From: Deltaproteobacteria bacterium
GTDB lineage: Bacteria; Desulfobacterota; Binatia; UBA12015
DNA: 42,637 bases
NCBI GenBank assembly: GCA_016874715.1
Contig: VGTK01000028.1
Location: 1-42,637, forward strand
Direction of reading: 5' to 3'
Each line of letters starts with the position of its first letter. Within the stretch, counting starts at the first letter, position 1. Under the pieces are notes generated by a model. The model was not told the origin of the DNA, ran no database searches, and worked only from the letters and a program-made list of their open reading frames with translations. A program made the position numbers and the translations under genes. Below are positions 22,807 through 30,033 of this stretch, piece by piece.

Positions 22807-23469
22807 TCAGGCGTCGGCTTCGCCACGCGGCCGGCCGAGCATCGCCAGCAGATCCGCGTGCAGCTCCCACCACGCGGCGTGGAAGCTGTCGCCGGTCGTT
22901 CCGGCGACGGCGCGCACGTCCCCGAAGCCGGCGCGCGCGAGCGCGTCGCGCAGCCGACGGCGCAGGCTTGCGTAGCGCGGACGCAGCCCGCCGAGATGCG
23001 CGAGCAGCGCGTCCGCAGCGCGGTGGACGTCCCGCAGCTCCGCCAGCACGCCGCGGTCGTAGCGCGCGTCCGAGTGGTCATTGGGAACCGCGCCCGGCCG
23101 GTCGGCGCGCACCTGCCAGCGCAGCAGGATCCGCTTGACGCGCACGTTCAACCCGGCGAAATCCCCGTCGATCGCGGCGACCGGGCCACGCAGGACGCTG
23201 CCCTCGTCGGCGATCACCTCGGCGGCACGCGCGCGTCCCGGCGGTGTCAGCGAGACGTGCCGGTCGCCACCGCGCGGCCGCCACAGCACCAGTCCCTCCT
23301 GCTCGAGCACGGAGACCATCGCCGCCGCCTCGTCGTCGCCGACGCCGCACGCCGCGGCGAGGTCGTTCGGCCGTACCACTCCGCGCAGCGCGAGCTGGAA
23401 CAGCATCGCGTCACCGAGCGGCAAGTCGTCGCCGCGACCGCGCTCGTCGCCGTCGTCGTCCCCGCGCAC
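22807..23469 (-). CDS. Winged-helix domain protein, 220 residues
   Basis: Residues about 20-75 form a winged helix-turn-helix (FQLALRGVVRPNDLAAACGV, then AAAMVSVLEQEGLVLWRP), and 80-120 continues with beta and helical parts. The C-terminal half is helical and ends with DSFHAAWWELHADLLAMLGR, a motif I have seen in actinobacterial-type regulators beside phosphotransfer enzymes; recognition is only partial. GTG at 23469 gives the longest form, though MLFQLALRGVV at 23406 could be the true start. It lies 18 bp behind the 65-residue CPGC protein. Might regulate the ExbBD cluster; ligand unknown. Confidence 0.7.
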   Translation of the reverse strand: MRGDDDGDERGRGDDLPLGDAMLFQLALRGVVRPNDLAAACGVGDDEAAAMVSVLEQEGLVLWRPRGGDRHVSLTPPGRARAAEVIADEGSVLRGPVAAIDGDFAGLNVRVKRILLRWQVRADRPGAVPNDHSDARYDRGVLAELRDVHRAADALLAHLGGLRPRYASLRRRLRDALARAGFGDVRAVAGTTGDSFHAAWWELHADLLAMLGRPRGEADA

Positions 23470-23487
23470 GCCCAGCGCTGCCGTCGT

Positions 23488-23685
23488 TCAGGCGGTGGCG
23501 TCCGCCGTCGGGCGCTCGTACACCCGGATCTTCAGCACCAGCTTGCACCCCGGGCAGGGCACCGAGCGGATCACCGGAAAGGTCACGAAGTTCAGCCGGA
23601 TGCTCTCGAGCTGCCGCCGGCGCTCTGCCGCGCAGCACTCGAGCTCCTCGGTGCGGACGCCCTTTCGCTCACTCGCCTTCGCCAT
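23488..23685 (-). CDS. Small CxxC protein, 65 residues
   Basis: A small protein with a CPGC pair at residues 44-47 (SVPCPGCKLVLKIRVYERP) and a CC pair at residues 17-18 (EELECCAAERRRQL). The CPGCK element followed by a short strand looks like half of a zinc ribbon or a redox CxxC; the CC pair may provide the second half. ATG at 23685. It sits in the ExbBD-linked leftward array, 18 bp ahead of the winged-helix gene, 78 bp after the 125-residue helical gene. No known family recognised. Confidence 0.65.
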   Translation of the reverse strand: MAKASERKGVRTEELECCAAERRRQLESIRLNFVTFPVIRSVPCPGCKLVLKIRVYERPTADATA

Positions 23686-23763
23686 GGTCGCGTCACTCTG
23701 ACGTTCGCTCGCCGCGAACGCCTCCCTGCGGCGCGCGTCTTCCGGCGCCGCCGTCGTGTCCCA

Positions 23764-24141
23764 TCAGAGCTTGAACTCGTCGCCCCGCTTCTTCACCGCC
23801 CCGGAATGCGTACGCATCCGATCCACGTGCTCGGCTGCGTGCGCGGCGTCGCCGCGCCGCAGCGCGCTCTCGAACTGCCCCGCGATCGCACGCATCATCG
23901 CCGCCTCGCGCGGGTCCAGCGTATCGGCGAGCTCTGCCAGCGTCCGCATCGCCGTCGTGATGCCATCGATGGCCCGCGCCGTATCGCCCGCCTTTTGCGC
24001 CGCCAGCGCGCCGTGGAGACGGGCTCGGACCTGCTCGAGCGCGGGTGCGGACTGCGGCCCGAAGACGACCCGCAGGTCGCCGAGCCCGGCGATCAGCGCC
24101 TCGAGCGATTCCGGTGCGAGCAGCAGGTCGTCGTGTGCCAC
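23764..24141 (-). CDS. Hypothetical helical protein linked to ExbD, 125 residues
   Basis: A soluble helical protein with two long helix runs (VAHDDLLLAPESLEALIAGL and EQVRARLHGALAAQKAGDTA) and several charged heptads around DTARAIDGITTAMRTLAELA. It ends with HSGAVKKRGDEFKL. No leader or membrane segment. GTG at 24141 has a perfect GGGAGG five bases upstream and lies 13 bp after the exbD stop, so the pair should be co-transcribed. It might be a cytoplasmic partner of the ExbBD motor, but the family is unknown to me. Confidence 0.72.
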   Translation of the reverse strand: MAHDDLLLAPESLEALIAGLGDLRVVFGPQSAPALEQVRARLHGALAAQKAGDTARAIDGITTAMRTLAELADTLDPREAAMMRAIAGQFESALRRGDAAHAAEHVDRMRTHSGAVKKRGDEFKL

Positions 24142-24146
24142 CAGAA

Positions 24147-24152
24147 CCTCCC
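24147..24152 (-). promoter_or_regulatory. Ribosome binding site fixing the GTG start at 24141
   Basis: GGGAGG at five-base spacing from GTG, in the 13-bp gap after exbD. Confidence 0.6.
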
Positions 24153-24154
24153 GC

Positions 24155-24577
24155 TCACTCGCGCCGCGTCGCCGCGATCGCGACCTCGGAGGCCCCGGCG
24201 GCGCGCGCCTCGTCGAGGATGTAGACGACGTCGCCCAGCTGCACGCCCTTGTCACCCTGGAGAACCACGCGCTTGACGTCGCTGGCCTCCACCGCCTGCC
24301 GGAGTCCGGCGGCGAGCTGCTCGCGCGGCGTCTGCGTCCCGTTCACGAAGATGCCGTCCTGCTGGTCGACGGTGACGACGATGCCCTTGGTCTCGCTCGA
24401 GGTGACGCCCGCCTCGGGCAGATCCACCTTTGGTCCCGACTCCACCATCGCCGAGCTGGTGATCATGAAGATGATGAGCAGCACGAGGAAGATGTCGGTG
24501 AGCGGCGTGATGTTGATCTCGGCGACGATGCCCTCGCCGTCGCCGCCGTCGCCGTCAGGCAACCTGCCGAGTGCCAC
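24155..24577 (-). CDS. exbD: ExbD/TolR-family biopolymer transport protein
   Basis: The 140-residue protein has one membrane segment, INITPLTDIFLVLLIIFMI (residues about 21-40), with the conserved Asp in NITPLTDIFLVLLIIF that carries protons together with ExbB, and a periplasmic domain with VVLQGDKGVQLGDVVYILDE. It energises a TonB- or Tol-type link using proton motive force. GTG at 24577 overlaps exbB by 23 bp; the GGGGGAG just before it is too close for ideal use, so a start slightly inside is possible. No TonB or TonB-dependent receptor is present here. Forms a complex with the ExbB product. Confidence 0.93.
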   Translation of the reverse strand: MALGRLPDGDGGDGEGIVAEINITPLTDIFLVLLIIFMITSSAMVESGPKVDLPEAGVTSSETKGIVVTVDQQDGIFVNGTQTPREQLAAGLRQAVEASDVKRVVLQGDKGVQLGDVVYILDEARAAGASEVAIAATRRE

Positions 24578-25214
24578 GCTCCCCCCGATACGCGCAGACG
24601 CCGTCGACGAAGCGCGTGATGCCCACCCGCATGGTGGTCCCGAGGTCGTTCAGACGCACCTGAAAGTAGTTGTACAGCGCAACCGCGATGATGGCGACGC
24701 CGAGGCCGAGCGCGGTCGCGACCAGGGCCTCCGAGATGCCCGACGCGACGACCGCGAAGCCGCCGGCACCCGTCTGCGCCATGTGATGGAAGGCGCGCAT
24801 GATCCCGACCACCGTACCGAAGAGGCCGATGAACGGGGCGGCGCTGCCGATGGTCCCGATCAGCCAGATGTTGCGCTTGAGGGCCTGCGTCTCCTCGACG
24901 CGGTGCCCTTCGGCGAGAGCCAGCAGCTCGTCGATCGGCGTGTCGGCGACACGCGGCATGAGCTCGAGGTAGATCCGCCCGAGCGGCAGGTCGGATGCGT
25001 CGCGCTCCACCATGTCGCGCGCACCTTGTATGTCGCCGCGGCGCAGGAAGAACCCGATCTGCTTGCCCACGGCGACCATCCGCGGGTCCAGCCGGCGCAG
25101 CGCCCACAGGCGCTCGCCCGCGATCGCAAGGGCGACGATCGAGCACAGCAGGAGCGGGTACGTGGCGTAGTAGCCCTGCCGGATCAGATCGAGGAACGTC
25201 ACCATGTCCATCAT
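24555..25214 (-). CDS. exbB: ExbB/TolQ/MotA-family proton channel protein
   Basis: The 219-residue protein has three membrane segments (about 16-36, 114-140 and 150-180), with the typical APFIGLFGTVVGIMRAFHHM sequence and a polar cytoplasmic stretch (residues 40-110) with KRNIWLIGTIGSA before the second helix. It is the pentameric stator of the ExbBD motor. ATG at 25214; further Met at 25211 and 25205 are possible. It is the first gene of an eight-gene leftward array, and its start is 109 bp from a divergent secreted-protein gene, so the gap 25215-25323 holds both promoters. Confidence 0.94.
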   Translation of the reverse strand: MMDMVTFLDLIRQGYYATYPLLLCSIVALAIAGERLWALRRLDPRMVAVGKQIGFFLRRGDIQGARDMVERDASDLPLGRIYLELMPRVADTPIDELLALAEGHRVEETQALKRNIWLIGTIGSAAPFIGLFGTVVGIMRAFHHMAQTGAGGFAVVASGISEALVATALGLGVAIIAVALYNYFQVRLNDLGTTMRVGITRFVDGVCAYRGERGTRQVA

Positions 25215-25323
25215 GACGCCGCCCGTCTTAGCGTACTCCGGATACTTTTACAGCCGCAGGGGCCGGCACAGGCACGGCGCCGCGTCCTTGTCTGTTCGCA
25301 GAGGCGCAGGTAGCGTTAAGAGG

Positions 25324-25689
25324 ATGCGGCCTCGGATGCCCCGCGCCTCGATGGCCCTCGTCCTCGCCGCGGGCGCGGCCCTGCTGCCGTGCCTCGAGAG
25401 CGCGGCGGCCGAGCGCCTGGCGGGCAACGTCTGGACCGTCGAGCCAGAGGCCTCCACGGTGACCATCGTCGACGCGGGCCGGAAGATCGCGTTCGTCTAC
25501 GACGCCGAGACGATCATCCGTCGCGGGTCGACCGACTGGCCGATCGCCGACCTGAAGCGCGGTGACCGCATCGTCGTCACGCTTGCCGAAGAGACGCCCG
25601 ATGCGCTCCGCGCCCGCCTGATCGCCATCGCCGGGCCTCCGGCCGCCGCGCGCTTCCCGCTGGCGATGCCCTCCCCTGGAACACCATGA
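25324..25689 (+). CDS. Small secreted protein, 121 residues
   Basis: A Sec leader (RASMALVLAAGAALLPCLESAAA) precedes a beta-rich mature part, LAGNVWTVEPEASTVTIVDA, then KIAFVYDAETIIRR, WPIADLKRGDRIVVTLAEE. The repeated strands and DLKRGDRIVV resemble an OB-like or small beta-barrel fold of the kind found in periplasmic DUF-type proteins. The leader holds a single Cys, no lipobox. ATG at 25324 is right after AGAGG; M at 25336 is an alternative. The stop TGA overlaps the ATG of pepP (ATGA), so translation is coupled to a cytoplasmic peptidase. Function unknown. Confidence 0.72.
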   Translation: MRPRMPRASMALVLAAGAALLPCLESAAAERLAGNVWTVEPEASTVTIVDAGRKIAFVYDAETIIRRGSTDWPIADLKRGDRIVVTLAEETPDALRARLIAIAGPPAAARFPLAMPSPGTP

Positions 25690-27017
25690 GCCGACCAATC
25701 CACGAAGACCTCCCCTCCTTCGACCGCGCAGCACGCCGCGCGGCCGTCCTCGAACGCATCGGCTCCGGGGTCGCGGTCATCCGCGCACCGAGCCTGCGCG
25801 TCCACGCCAACGACGTGGAGTACCGCTACCGCCCGGACTCCGACCTCTTCTACTTGACTGGCTTCCCCGAGCCCGATGCCGTGCTGGTGCTCGACGGCAG
25901 CGCCGAGCGGGAGCGCTGCGTGCTGTTCGTTCAGCCCCGCGATCCGGAGCGCGAGACCTGGACGGGCAAGCGGGCGGGCGTCGAGGGGGCGGTTTCCTGC
26001 TACGGCGCCGATGCGGCCTATCCGATGGCCGAGCTCGCCCAGCGGCTCACGCCGCTCATCGCGCGCGGCGGCGCGCTCTACTACCACCTCGGCCACGACG
26101 AGCCGTTCAACCAGAAGCTCCTCCAGATCGCGCGCGCGGGATGGGCGCAACGACCGCGAACCTCGAACGACCTGCCGACGTCGCTGCTGAGCACCGGCGC
26201 GCTGGTCCACGAGCTCCGGCTCTACAAGTCGCCCGAAGAGATCGCCTGGATGCAGCGCGCGATCGACATCGCCGCCGAGGCGCACCGCGCGGCGATGCGT
26301 GAGGTGCGCCCCGGCATGTACGAGCACGAGATCGAAGCGCTCGTGGAGTACGTGTTCCGCCGCAACGGGGCCTCGGGCTGGGCCTATCCATCGATCGTTG
26401 CCGGCGGCGAGAACGCCACCGTGCTGCACTACACGGCCAACGACCGCCCGCTGCGCGACGGGGATCTGCTGCTGCTCGACGCGGGCGACGAGCTCGGCTG
26501 CTATTGCGCCGACGTCACGCGGACGTTCCCCGTCGGGCGCGCCTTCTCACCGGCCCAGCGCCGCGTATACGACCTCGTGCTGCAGGCGCAGCTCGCCGCC
26601 GTCGCGGCGGTGAAGCCCGGCGTGACCATCGAGGACGTGCACGCCGCGGCCCTGCAGGTCCTGGTCGATGGCCTCCTGTCCCTCGGGCTCCTCGCGGGCA
26701 CGCGCGAGCAGGCGATCGGGGCCGGCTCGTACAAGCCGTACTACATGCACCGGACGAGCCACTGGCTCGGCATGGACGTGCACGACGTCGGGACGTACAA
26801 GCGCGACGGCGCGCCGCGGCCGCTGGAGCCGGGCATGGTCCTGACCGTCGAGCCCGGCCTCTACTTCGCAAGCCCGCTGCCTGGCGTTCCCGCGGAGTAC
26901 CGGGGCATCGGCGTGCGCATCGAGGACGACGTGCTCGTCACGCCGACGGGCCACCAGGTGCTGTCCCACGCCGTGCCGAAGGCGGCGGACGACCTCCTCG
27001 CGCTTCGCGCGACCTGA
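25686..27017 (+). CDS. pepP: Xaa-Pro aminopeptidase (M24B)
   Basis: The 443-residue enzyme removes N-terminal residues ahead of proline. The N-terminal non-catalytic domain contains YRYRPDSDLFYLTGFPEPDA; the pita-bread domain has the dimetal ligands in LLLLDAGDELGCYCADVTRT, HRTSHWLGMDVHDVG, VLTVEPGLYF and GVRIEDDVLVT. Full length compared with PepP. The ATG at 25686 overlaps the stop of the secreted small protein by four bases. It converges with pepA across 46 bp, so two aminopeptidases are head to tail here. Cytoplasmic, Mn/Co dependent by family. Confidence 0.97.
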   Translation: MSRPIHEDLPSFDRAARRAAVLERIGSGVAVIRAPSLRVHANDVEYRYRPDSDLFYLTGFPEPDAVLVLDGSAERERCVLFVQPRDPERETWTGKRAGVEGAVSCYGADAAYPMAELAQRLTPLIARGGALYYHLGHDEPFNQKLLQIARAGWAQRPRTSNDLPTSLLSTGALVHELRLYKSPEEIAWMQRAIDIAAEAHRAAMREVRPGMYEHEIEALVEYVFRRNGASGWAYPSIVAGGENATVLHYTANDRPLRDGDLLLLDAGDELGCYCADVTRTFPVGRAFSPAQRRVYDLVLQAQLAAVAAVKPGVTIEDVHAAALQVLVDGLLSLGLLAGTREQAIGAGSYKPYYMHRTSHWLGMDVHDVGTYKRDGAPRPLEPGMVLTVEPGLYFASPLPGVPAEYRGIGVRIEDDVLVTPTGHQVLSHAVPKAADDLLALRAT

Positions 27018-27063
27018 GACTCCCGTTTCGAGAGGACCGCCAGGCCGGATCCGCCGCGCGCGT

Positions 27064-28584
27064 TCAGCCCTCCTGCGCCGCCCGCTCGACGAGCCCGACC
27101 AGCGTCCGGACTCCCCACCCTACCGCACCGCGCGGCACGTACGGCCGACCCTTGTCGGTGTAGGCCACCGCGGCGATGTCGAGGTGGGCCCACGGCAACC
27201 CCGCCGTGAACTCGCGCAGGAAGAGCCCGCCGTAGATCGTCCCCGCGGTGCCGTCCCCGACGTTCTTCAGGTCGGCGATCGAGCTGTCCATTCCGGAGAC
27301 GTACTCGTCCACCAGCGGCAGCTCCCACATCGGCTCGCCGGTCTCGCGTCCGATCTCGATCAGGCGACGGACGAGCTCGCGGTCGGTTCCCATGACGCCC
27401 GCGATCGACCGGCCCAGGGCGGTGGTGACCGCCCCGGTGAGCGTCGCGAGGTCGACCATCCAGCGCGGCTTGACCCGCCGTCCGAAGCCGCCCACCGCGG
27501 CCCAGCCGAGCGCATCCGCCAGCACGAGCCGCCCCTCGGCGTCCGTGTTCAGCACCTCGATCGTCTTGCCGTTGAACGAGCGCAGAACGTCGCCCGGACG
27601 GTACGCGCGCCCGCCGGGCATGTTCTCCGCCGCCGCGACGTAACCGCGCACCTCGATGTCGGGCTTGAGCGCCGCGATGGCCTGCATGGCGCCGAGCACC
27701 GCCGCTCCACCCGCCATGTCGCGCTTCTGGATCTCCATGCTCGCCGGCGGCTTGAGCGACAGGCCGCCCGAATCGAAGGTGATCCCCTTGCCGACCAGCG
27801 CGACGGGGCCGGCGCTCGACCCGCGACGCGGGCGGTGGATCAGCTCGATCAACCGCGGCTCGTTGCGGCTGCCGCGCCCCACGGCGAGGATCGCGCCCAT
27901 CTTGAGCCGCTTCATCTCGTCGGGGCCATGGACGTGAACCGTGAGACCGTGCTCGCGGCCGAGCCGCTTCGAGATCCGACCGAGGTGGTCGGGCGTCACC
28001 TGCTCGGCGGGCCCGTTGATCAGGTCGCGCGCGAAGCGCGTCGCGTCGGCGAGCGCCTCCGCGCGGGCCACCACCCGGTCCGCCCCGCGCGACGCCGGTG
28101 CGCCGGCGATGGTACACCGCTCCACGCGGAAGCCGCCGCGCGCCGTCTTCCAGCCCTCGATCTGGTAGTCGGCGAGCAGCGCGCCCTCGACGACCGCCCC
28201 GAGCGCGGCCAGGGCAGGCTCGCCGGCACCGGCCGAGGCCACGGAGATCGCGACCGACTTCGCGCGTGCGCCACGCGCCGCATCGATCGCCTGCCCGGCG
28301 AAGCGGCGCCACGCTTCCGGCTCGAGCCGCTGCGCCTCGGCACGTCCGACGCCGATGGCCACGATGAGATCTGCACGCATCTCCCCGTGCGTCTGGTAGA
28401 TGCTGAGCGCGCCCTGCTTGCCCGGCTCGGAGCTGCGCCGCCGCACCTCGCGCAGCAGCTTGCCGCCGCTCTCCTTGTCGAGCTCGGCGAGCTCGCGGCT
28501 CACCGGGACACCCGCGACGATCGGCACGGCGATCAGGTCGGCACGAAGCTTGCCGACGGTGGTCGCGACCCTTCCGAGTTTCAT
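27064..28584 (-). CDS. pepA: Leucyl (cytosol) aminopeptidase (M17)
   Basis: The 506-residue enzyme has the M17 macro-like N-domain and the catalytic C-domain with VGKGITFDSGGLSLKP (Lys and Asp ligands), KRDMAGGAAVLGAM, and the signature NTDAEGRLVLADALGWA. These ligands bind two zinc or manganese ions. Cytoplasmic, probably hexameric. In E. coli it also binds DNA, which cannot be judged here. ATG at 28584 with GGTGAG upstream. It lies 27 bp downstream of the cytochrome gene in the same direction, and converges with pepP at 27017. Confidence 0.97.
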   Translation of the reverse strand: MKLGRVATTVGKLRADLIAVPIVAGVPVSRELAELDKESGGKLLREVRRRSSEPGKQGALSIYQTHGEMRADLIVAIGVGRAEAQRLEPEAWRRFAGQAIDAARGARAKSVAISVASAGAGEPALAALGAVVEGALLADYQIEGWKTARGGFRVERCTIAGAPASRGADRVVARAEALADATRFARDLINGPAEQVTPDHLGRISKRLGREHGLTVHVHGPDEMKRLKMGAILAVGRGSRNEPRLIELIHRPRRGSSAGPVALVGKGITFDSGGLSLKPPASMEIQKRDMAGGAAVLGAMQAIAALKPDIEVRGYVAAAENMPGGRAYRPGDVLRSFNGKTIEVLNTDAEGRLVLADALGWAAVGGFGRRVKPRWMVDLATLTGAVTTALGRSIAGVMGTDRELVRRLIEIGRETGEPMWELPLVDEYVSGMDSSIADLKNVGDGTAGTIYGGLFLREFTAGLPWAHLDIAAVAYTDKGRPYVPRGAVGWGVRTLVGLVERAAQEG

Positions 28585-28611
28585 GGCTCACCGCCCCCTT
28601 TTGCGCCGCGT

Positions 28612-28887
28612 TCAGCCCGCGTGCGAAGTCAAGTAGTCGAGAATCACCTGCTGCTCGGCAGTCGTGAGGGGCGGCAGCCCGCGCCTCGCCCGCATCTCCA
28701 CCATACGCTCGACCTGGATCTTCCACATCGCGGCCGTCAGCAGCGACGGCTGGTGCGGCGGATGACACAGGCCGCACTGCCGGGCGTACGCGATCGCGGC
28801 CGGAGACTCCGCGTCGGGCAGCGGACGCGTACAGCCCGCCAGCGCCAGCAGTGCGGCGGCCGCCGCCGCCACGATCGCCTCCTTCAA
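28612..28887 (-). CDS. Mini monohaem cytochrome c lipoprotein
   Basis: The 91-residue protein has a lipobox LALAGC (Cys19 lipidation) and one haem site CGLCH (residues 38-42, followed by PPHQPSL). The rest is helical ([17 protein letters not shown]), with [18 protein letters not shown] closing the c-type fold; an axial Met could be M54 or M61. An outer- or inner-membrane anchored electron carrier of the small DUF-like cytochrome c class. Its ATG overlaps the stop of the SDR gene by four bases, a coupled pair. pepA follows after 27 bp. Confidence 0.88.
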   Translation of the reverse strand: MKEAIVAAAAAALLALAGCTRPLPDAESPAAIAYARQCGLCHPPHQPSLLTAAMWKIQVERMVEMRARRGLPPLTTAEQQVILDYLTSHAG

Positions 28888-29651
28888 GCCGGCTGCATCC
28901 GGATCGCGCCGTCGAGACGGATCGTCTCGCCGTTGAGCATCGCGATCTCGATGATCGAGCGGGCGAGCGCGCCGAACTCACGCGGCTCGCCGAGGCGCGG
29001 GGGGAACGGGACCTGCGCGCCGAGCTTCTTGCGGCCCTCCTCGGGCAGCATCGCCAGCATCGGCGTGTTGAAGAGCCCGGGGGCGATCGTGCACACGCGA
29101 ATCCCGTACTGGGCGAGGTCGCGCGCGATGGGCAGGGTCATGCCGACCACGCCCCCCTTGGACGCCGAGTACGCGGCCTGGCCGATCTGCCCCTCGAACG
29201 CCGCGACCGACGCGGTGTTGACGATCACGCCGCGCTCGCCGTCGGCGTTGGGCTCGTTCTTGGCCATCGCCTCGGCCGCGAGCCGGATCACGTTGAACGT
29301 GCCGATCAGGTTGACCTCGATGCACTTCGAGAACAGTCCGAGCGGAAAGGGCCCGCGCTTGCTGACGGTCTTCGCCGCGACCCCGACTCCGGCGCAGTTC
29401 ACCGCGGCGTTGATCGTTCCGAACGCCTCGATCGTCGCCGCGATCGCCCGCTGCACCTGTTCCTCGCTGGTCACGTCGGCCACGCAGGAGCGCGCGCGCT
29501 CACCGAGCTTCTGCGCCAGCGCGGAAGCCGCCGCCTCGTCGCGGTCCAGGATCATGGCCCGGCCACCCGCACCGGCGATGTTCTCCACGGTTGCTTGACC
29601 GAGCCCGGAAGCCCCGCCCGTCACCAATGCCACGCAGCTCTTGATGTCCAC
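28884..29651 (-). CDS. SDR oxidoreductase, 3-hydroxyacyl-CoA dehydrogenase type II-like
   Basis: The 255-residue Rossmann protein has TGGASGLGQ (residues 10-18), NCAGVG, the catalytic Tyr and Lys in [14 protein letters not shown] and the C-terminal ILDGAIRM-type end. The pattern [17 protein letters not shown] and [20 protein letters not shown] recalls HSD17B10/type II 3-hydroxyacyl-CoA dehydrogenases, which oxidise 3-hydroxyacyl-CoA with NAD. GTG at 29651 has GGGGAGAGAG nine bases upstream. It is followed by the cytochrome gene (4-bp overlap). Class firm; substrate inferred only. Confidence 0.9.
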   Translation of the reverse strand: MDIKSCVALVTGGASGLGQATVENIAGAGGRAMILDRDEAAASALAQKLGERARSCVADVTSEEQVQRAIAATIEAFGTINAAVNCAGVGVAAKTVSKRGPFPLGLFSKCIEVNLIGTFNVIRLAAEAMAKNEPNADGERGVIVNTASVAAFEGQIGQAAYSASKGGVVGMTLPIARDLAQYGIRVCTIAPGLFNTPMLAMLPEEGRKKLGAQVPFPPRLGEPREFGALARSIIEIAMLNGETIRLDGAIRMQPA

Positions 29652-30033
29652 GATCTGCTCTCTCCCCTTCCTCTCGTGCGCGGCTCAGCCGCCACGCACT
29701 CTCGACGCGCGTCCGGGCACGTGCGTCCTCGCCAATGATCCACCTGCCACCGCGAGCGGCCATGCGCCAGGTCCCGCACCGGAGCTCTCGCTCGCGCGCA
29801 CGGGCGGGCCGTCCGCCTCCGGATGCCCGCGCCGCGCGCTCGACCTCGAACAACAAGCGCCCGGGCGGCGCAAGTGGTCTTGTTGCTTGTTCCTCCCGGG
29901 GGACGCGCGTATAATTCTTCCCGAGTGAGCTTCGAGTCCGCCTCGATGTCCCGTCCACTTCACCGGCAGCGCGACGCGCACGGTCGGCTTCCGCGGCAGC
30001 GGTGCCGTGGGCCTTCCGAGAGGAGCCGTCCCC
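29652..30033. other. Divergent intergenic region between the SDR and prkA
   Basis: About 380 bp without a convincing gene. Open frames here are short and Arg/Pro/Gly-rich, as expected for antisense or non-coding DNA. It holds the sigma70-like promoter of prkA, an AACAAGC/GCTTGTT inverted repeat (29852-29858 and 29885-29891) that overlaps its -35 region, and the prkA Shine-Dalgarno AGGAG. Confidence 0.7.
29887..29915 (+). promoter_or_regulatory. Sigma70-like promoter ahead of prkA
   Basis: TTGTTC (29887-29892), 17-bp spacer, then a perfect TATAAT (29910-29915), with transcription expected to begin near 29922 and a leader of about 110 bases before ATG 30034. The -35 matches the consensus in three of six positions. 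An inverted repeat flanks the -35, suggesting an operator. It stands out because AT-rich hexamers are rare in this DNA. Confidence 0.6.

Noticed and set aside
26861..28981. Leftward frame of about 700 codons over the pepA region
   Set aside because: It is another frame of the same strand as pepA, Gly/Arg-rich and lacks any domain.
27184..29598. Long rightward frame of about 800 codons opposite pepA, the cytochrome and the SDR
   Set aside because: Antisense to three genes with intact motifs; composition is that of a shadow frame.
29860..29900. Sigma54 promoter upstream of prkA
   Set aside because: The TTGC at 29883-29886 has no GG at the required distance upstream.
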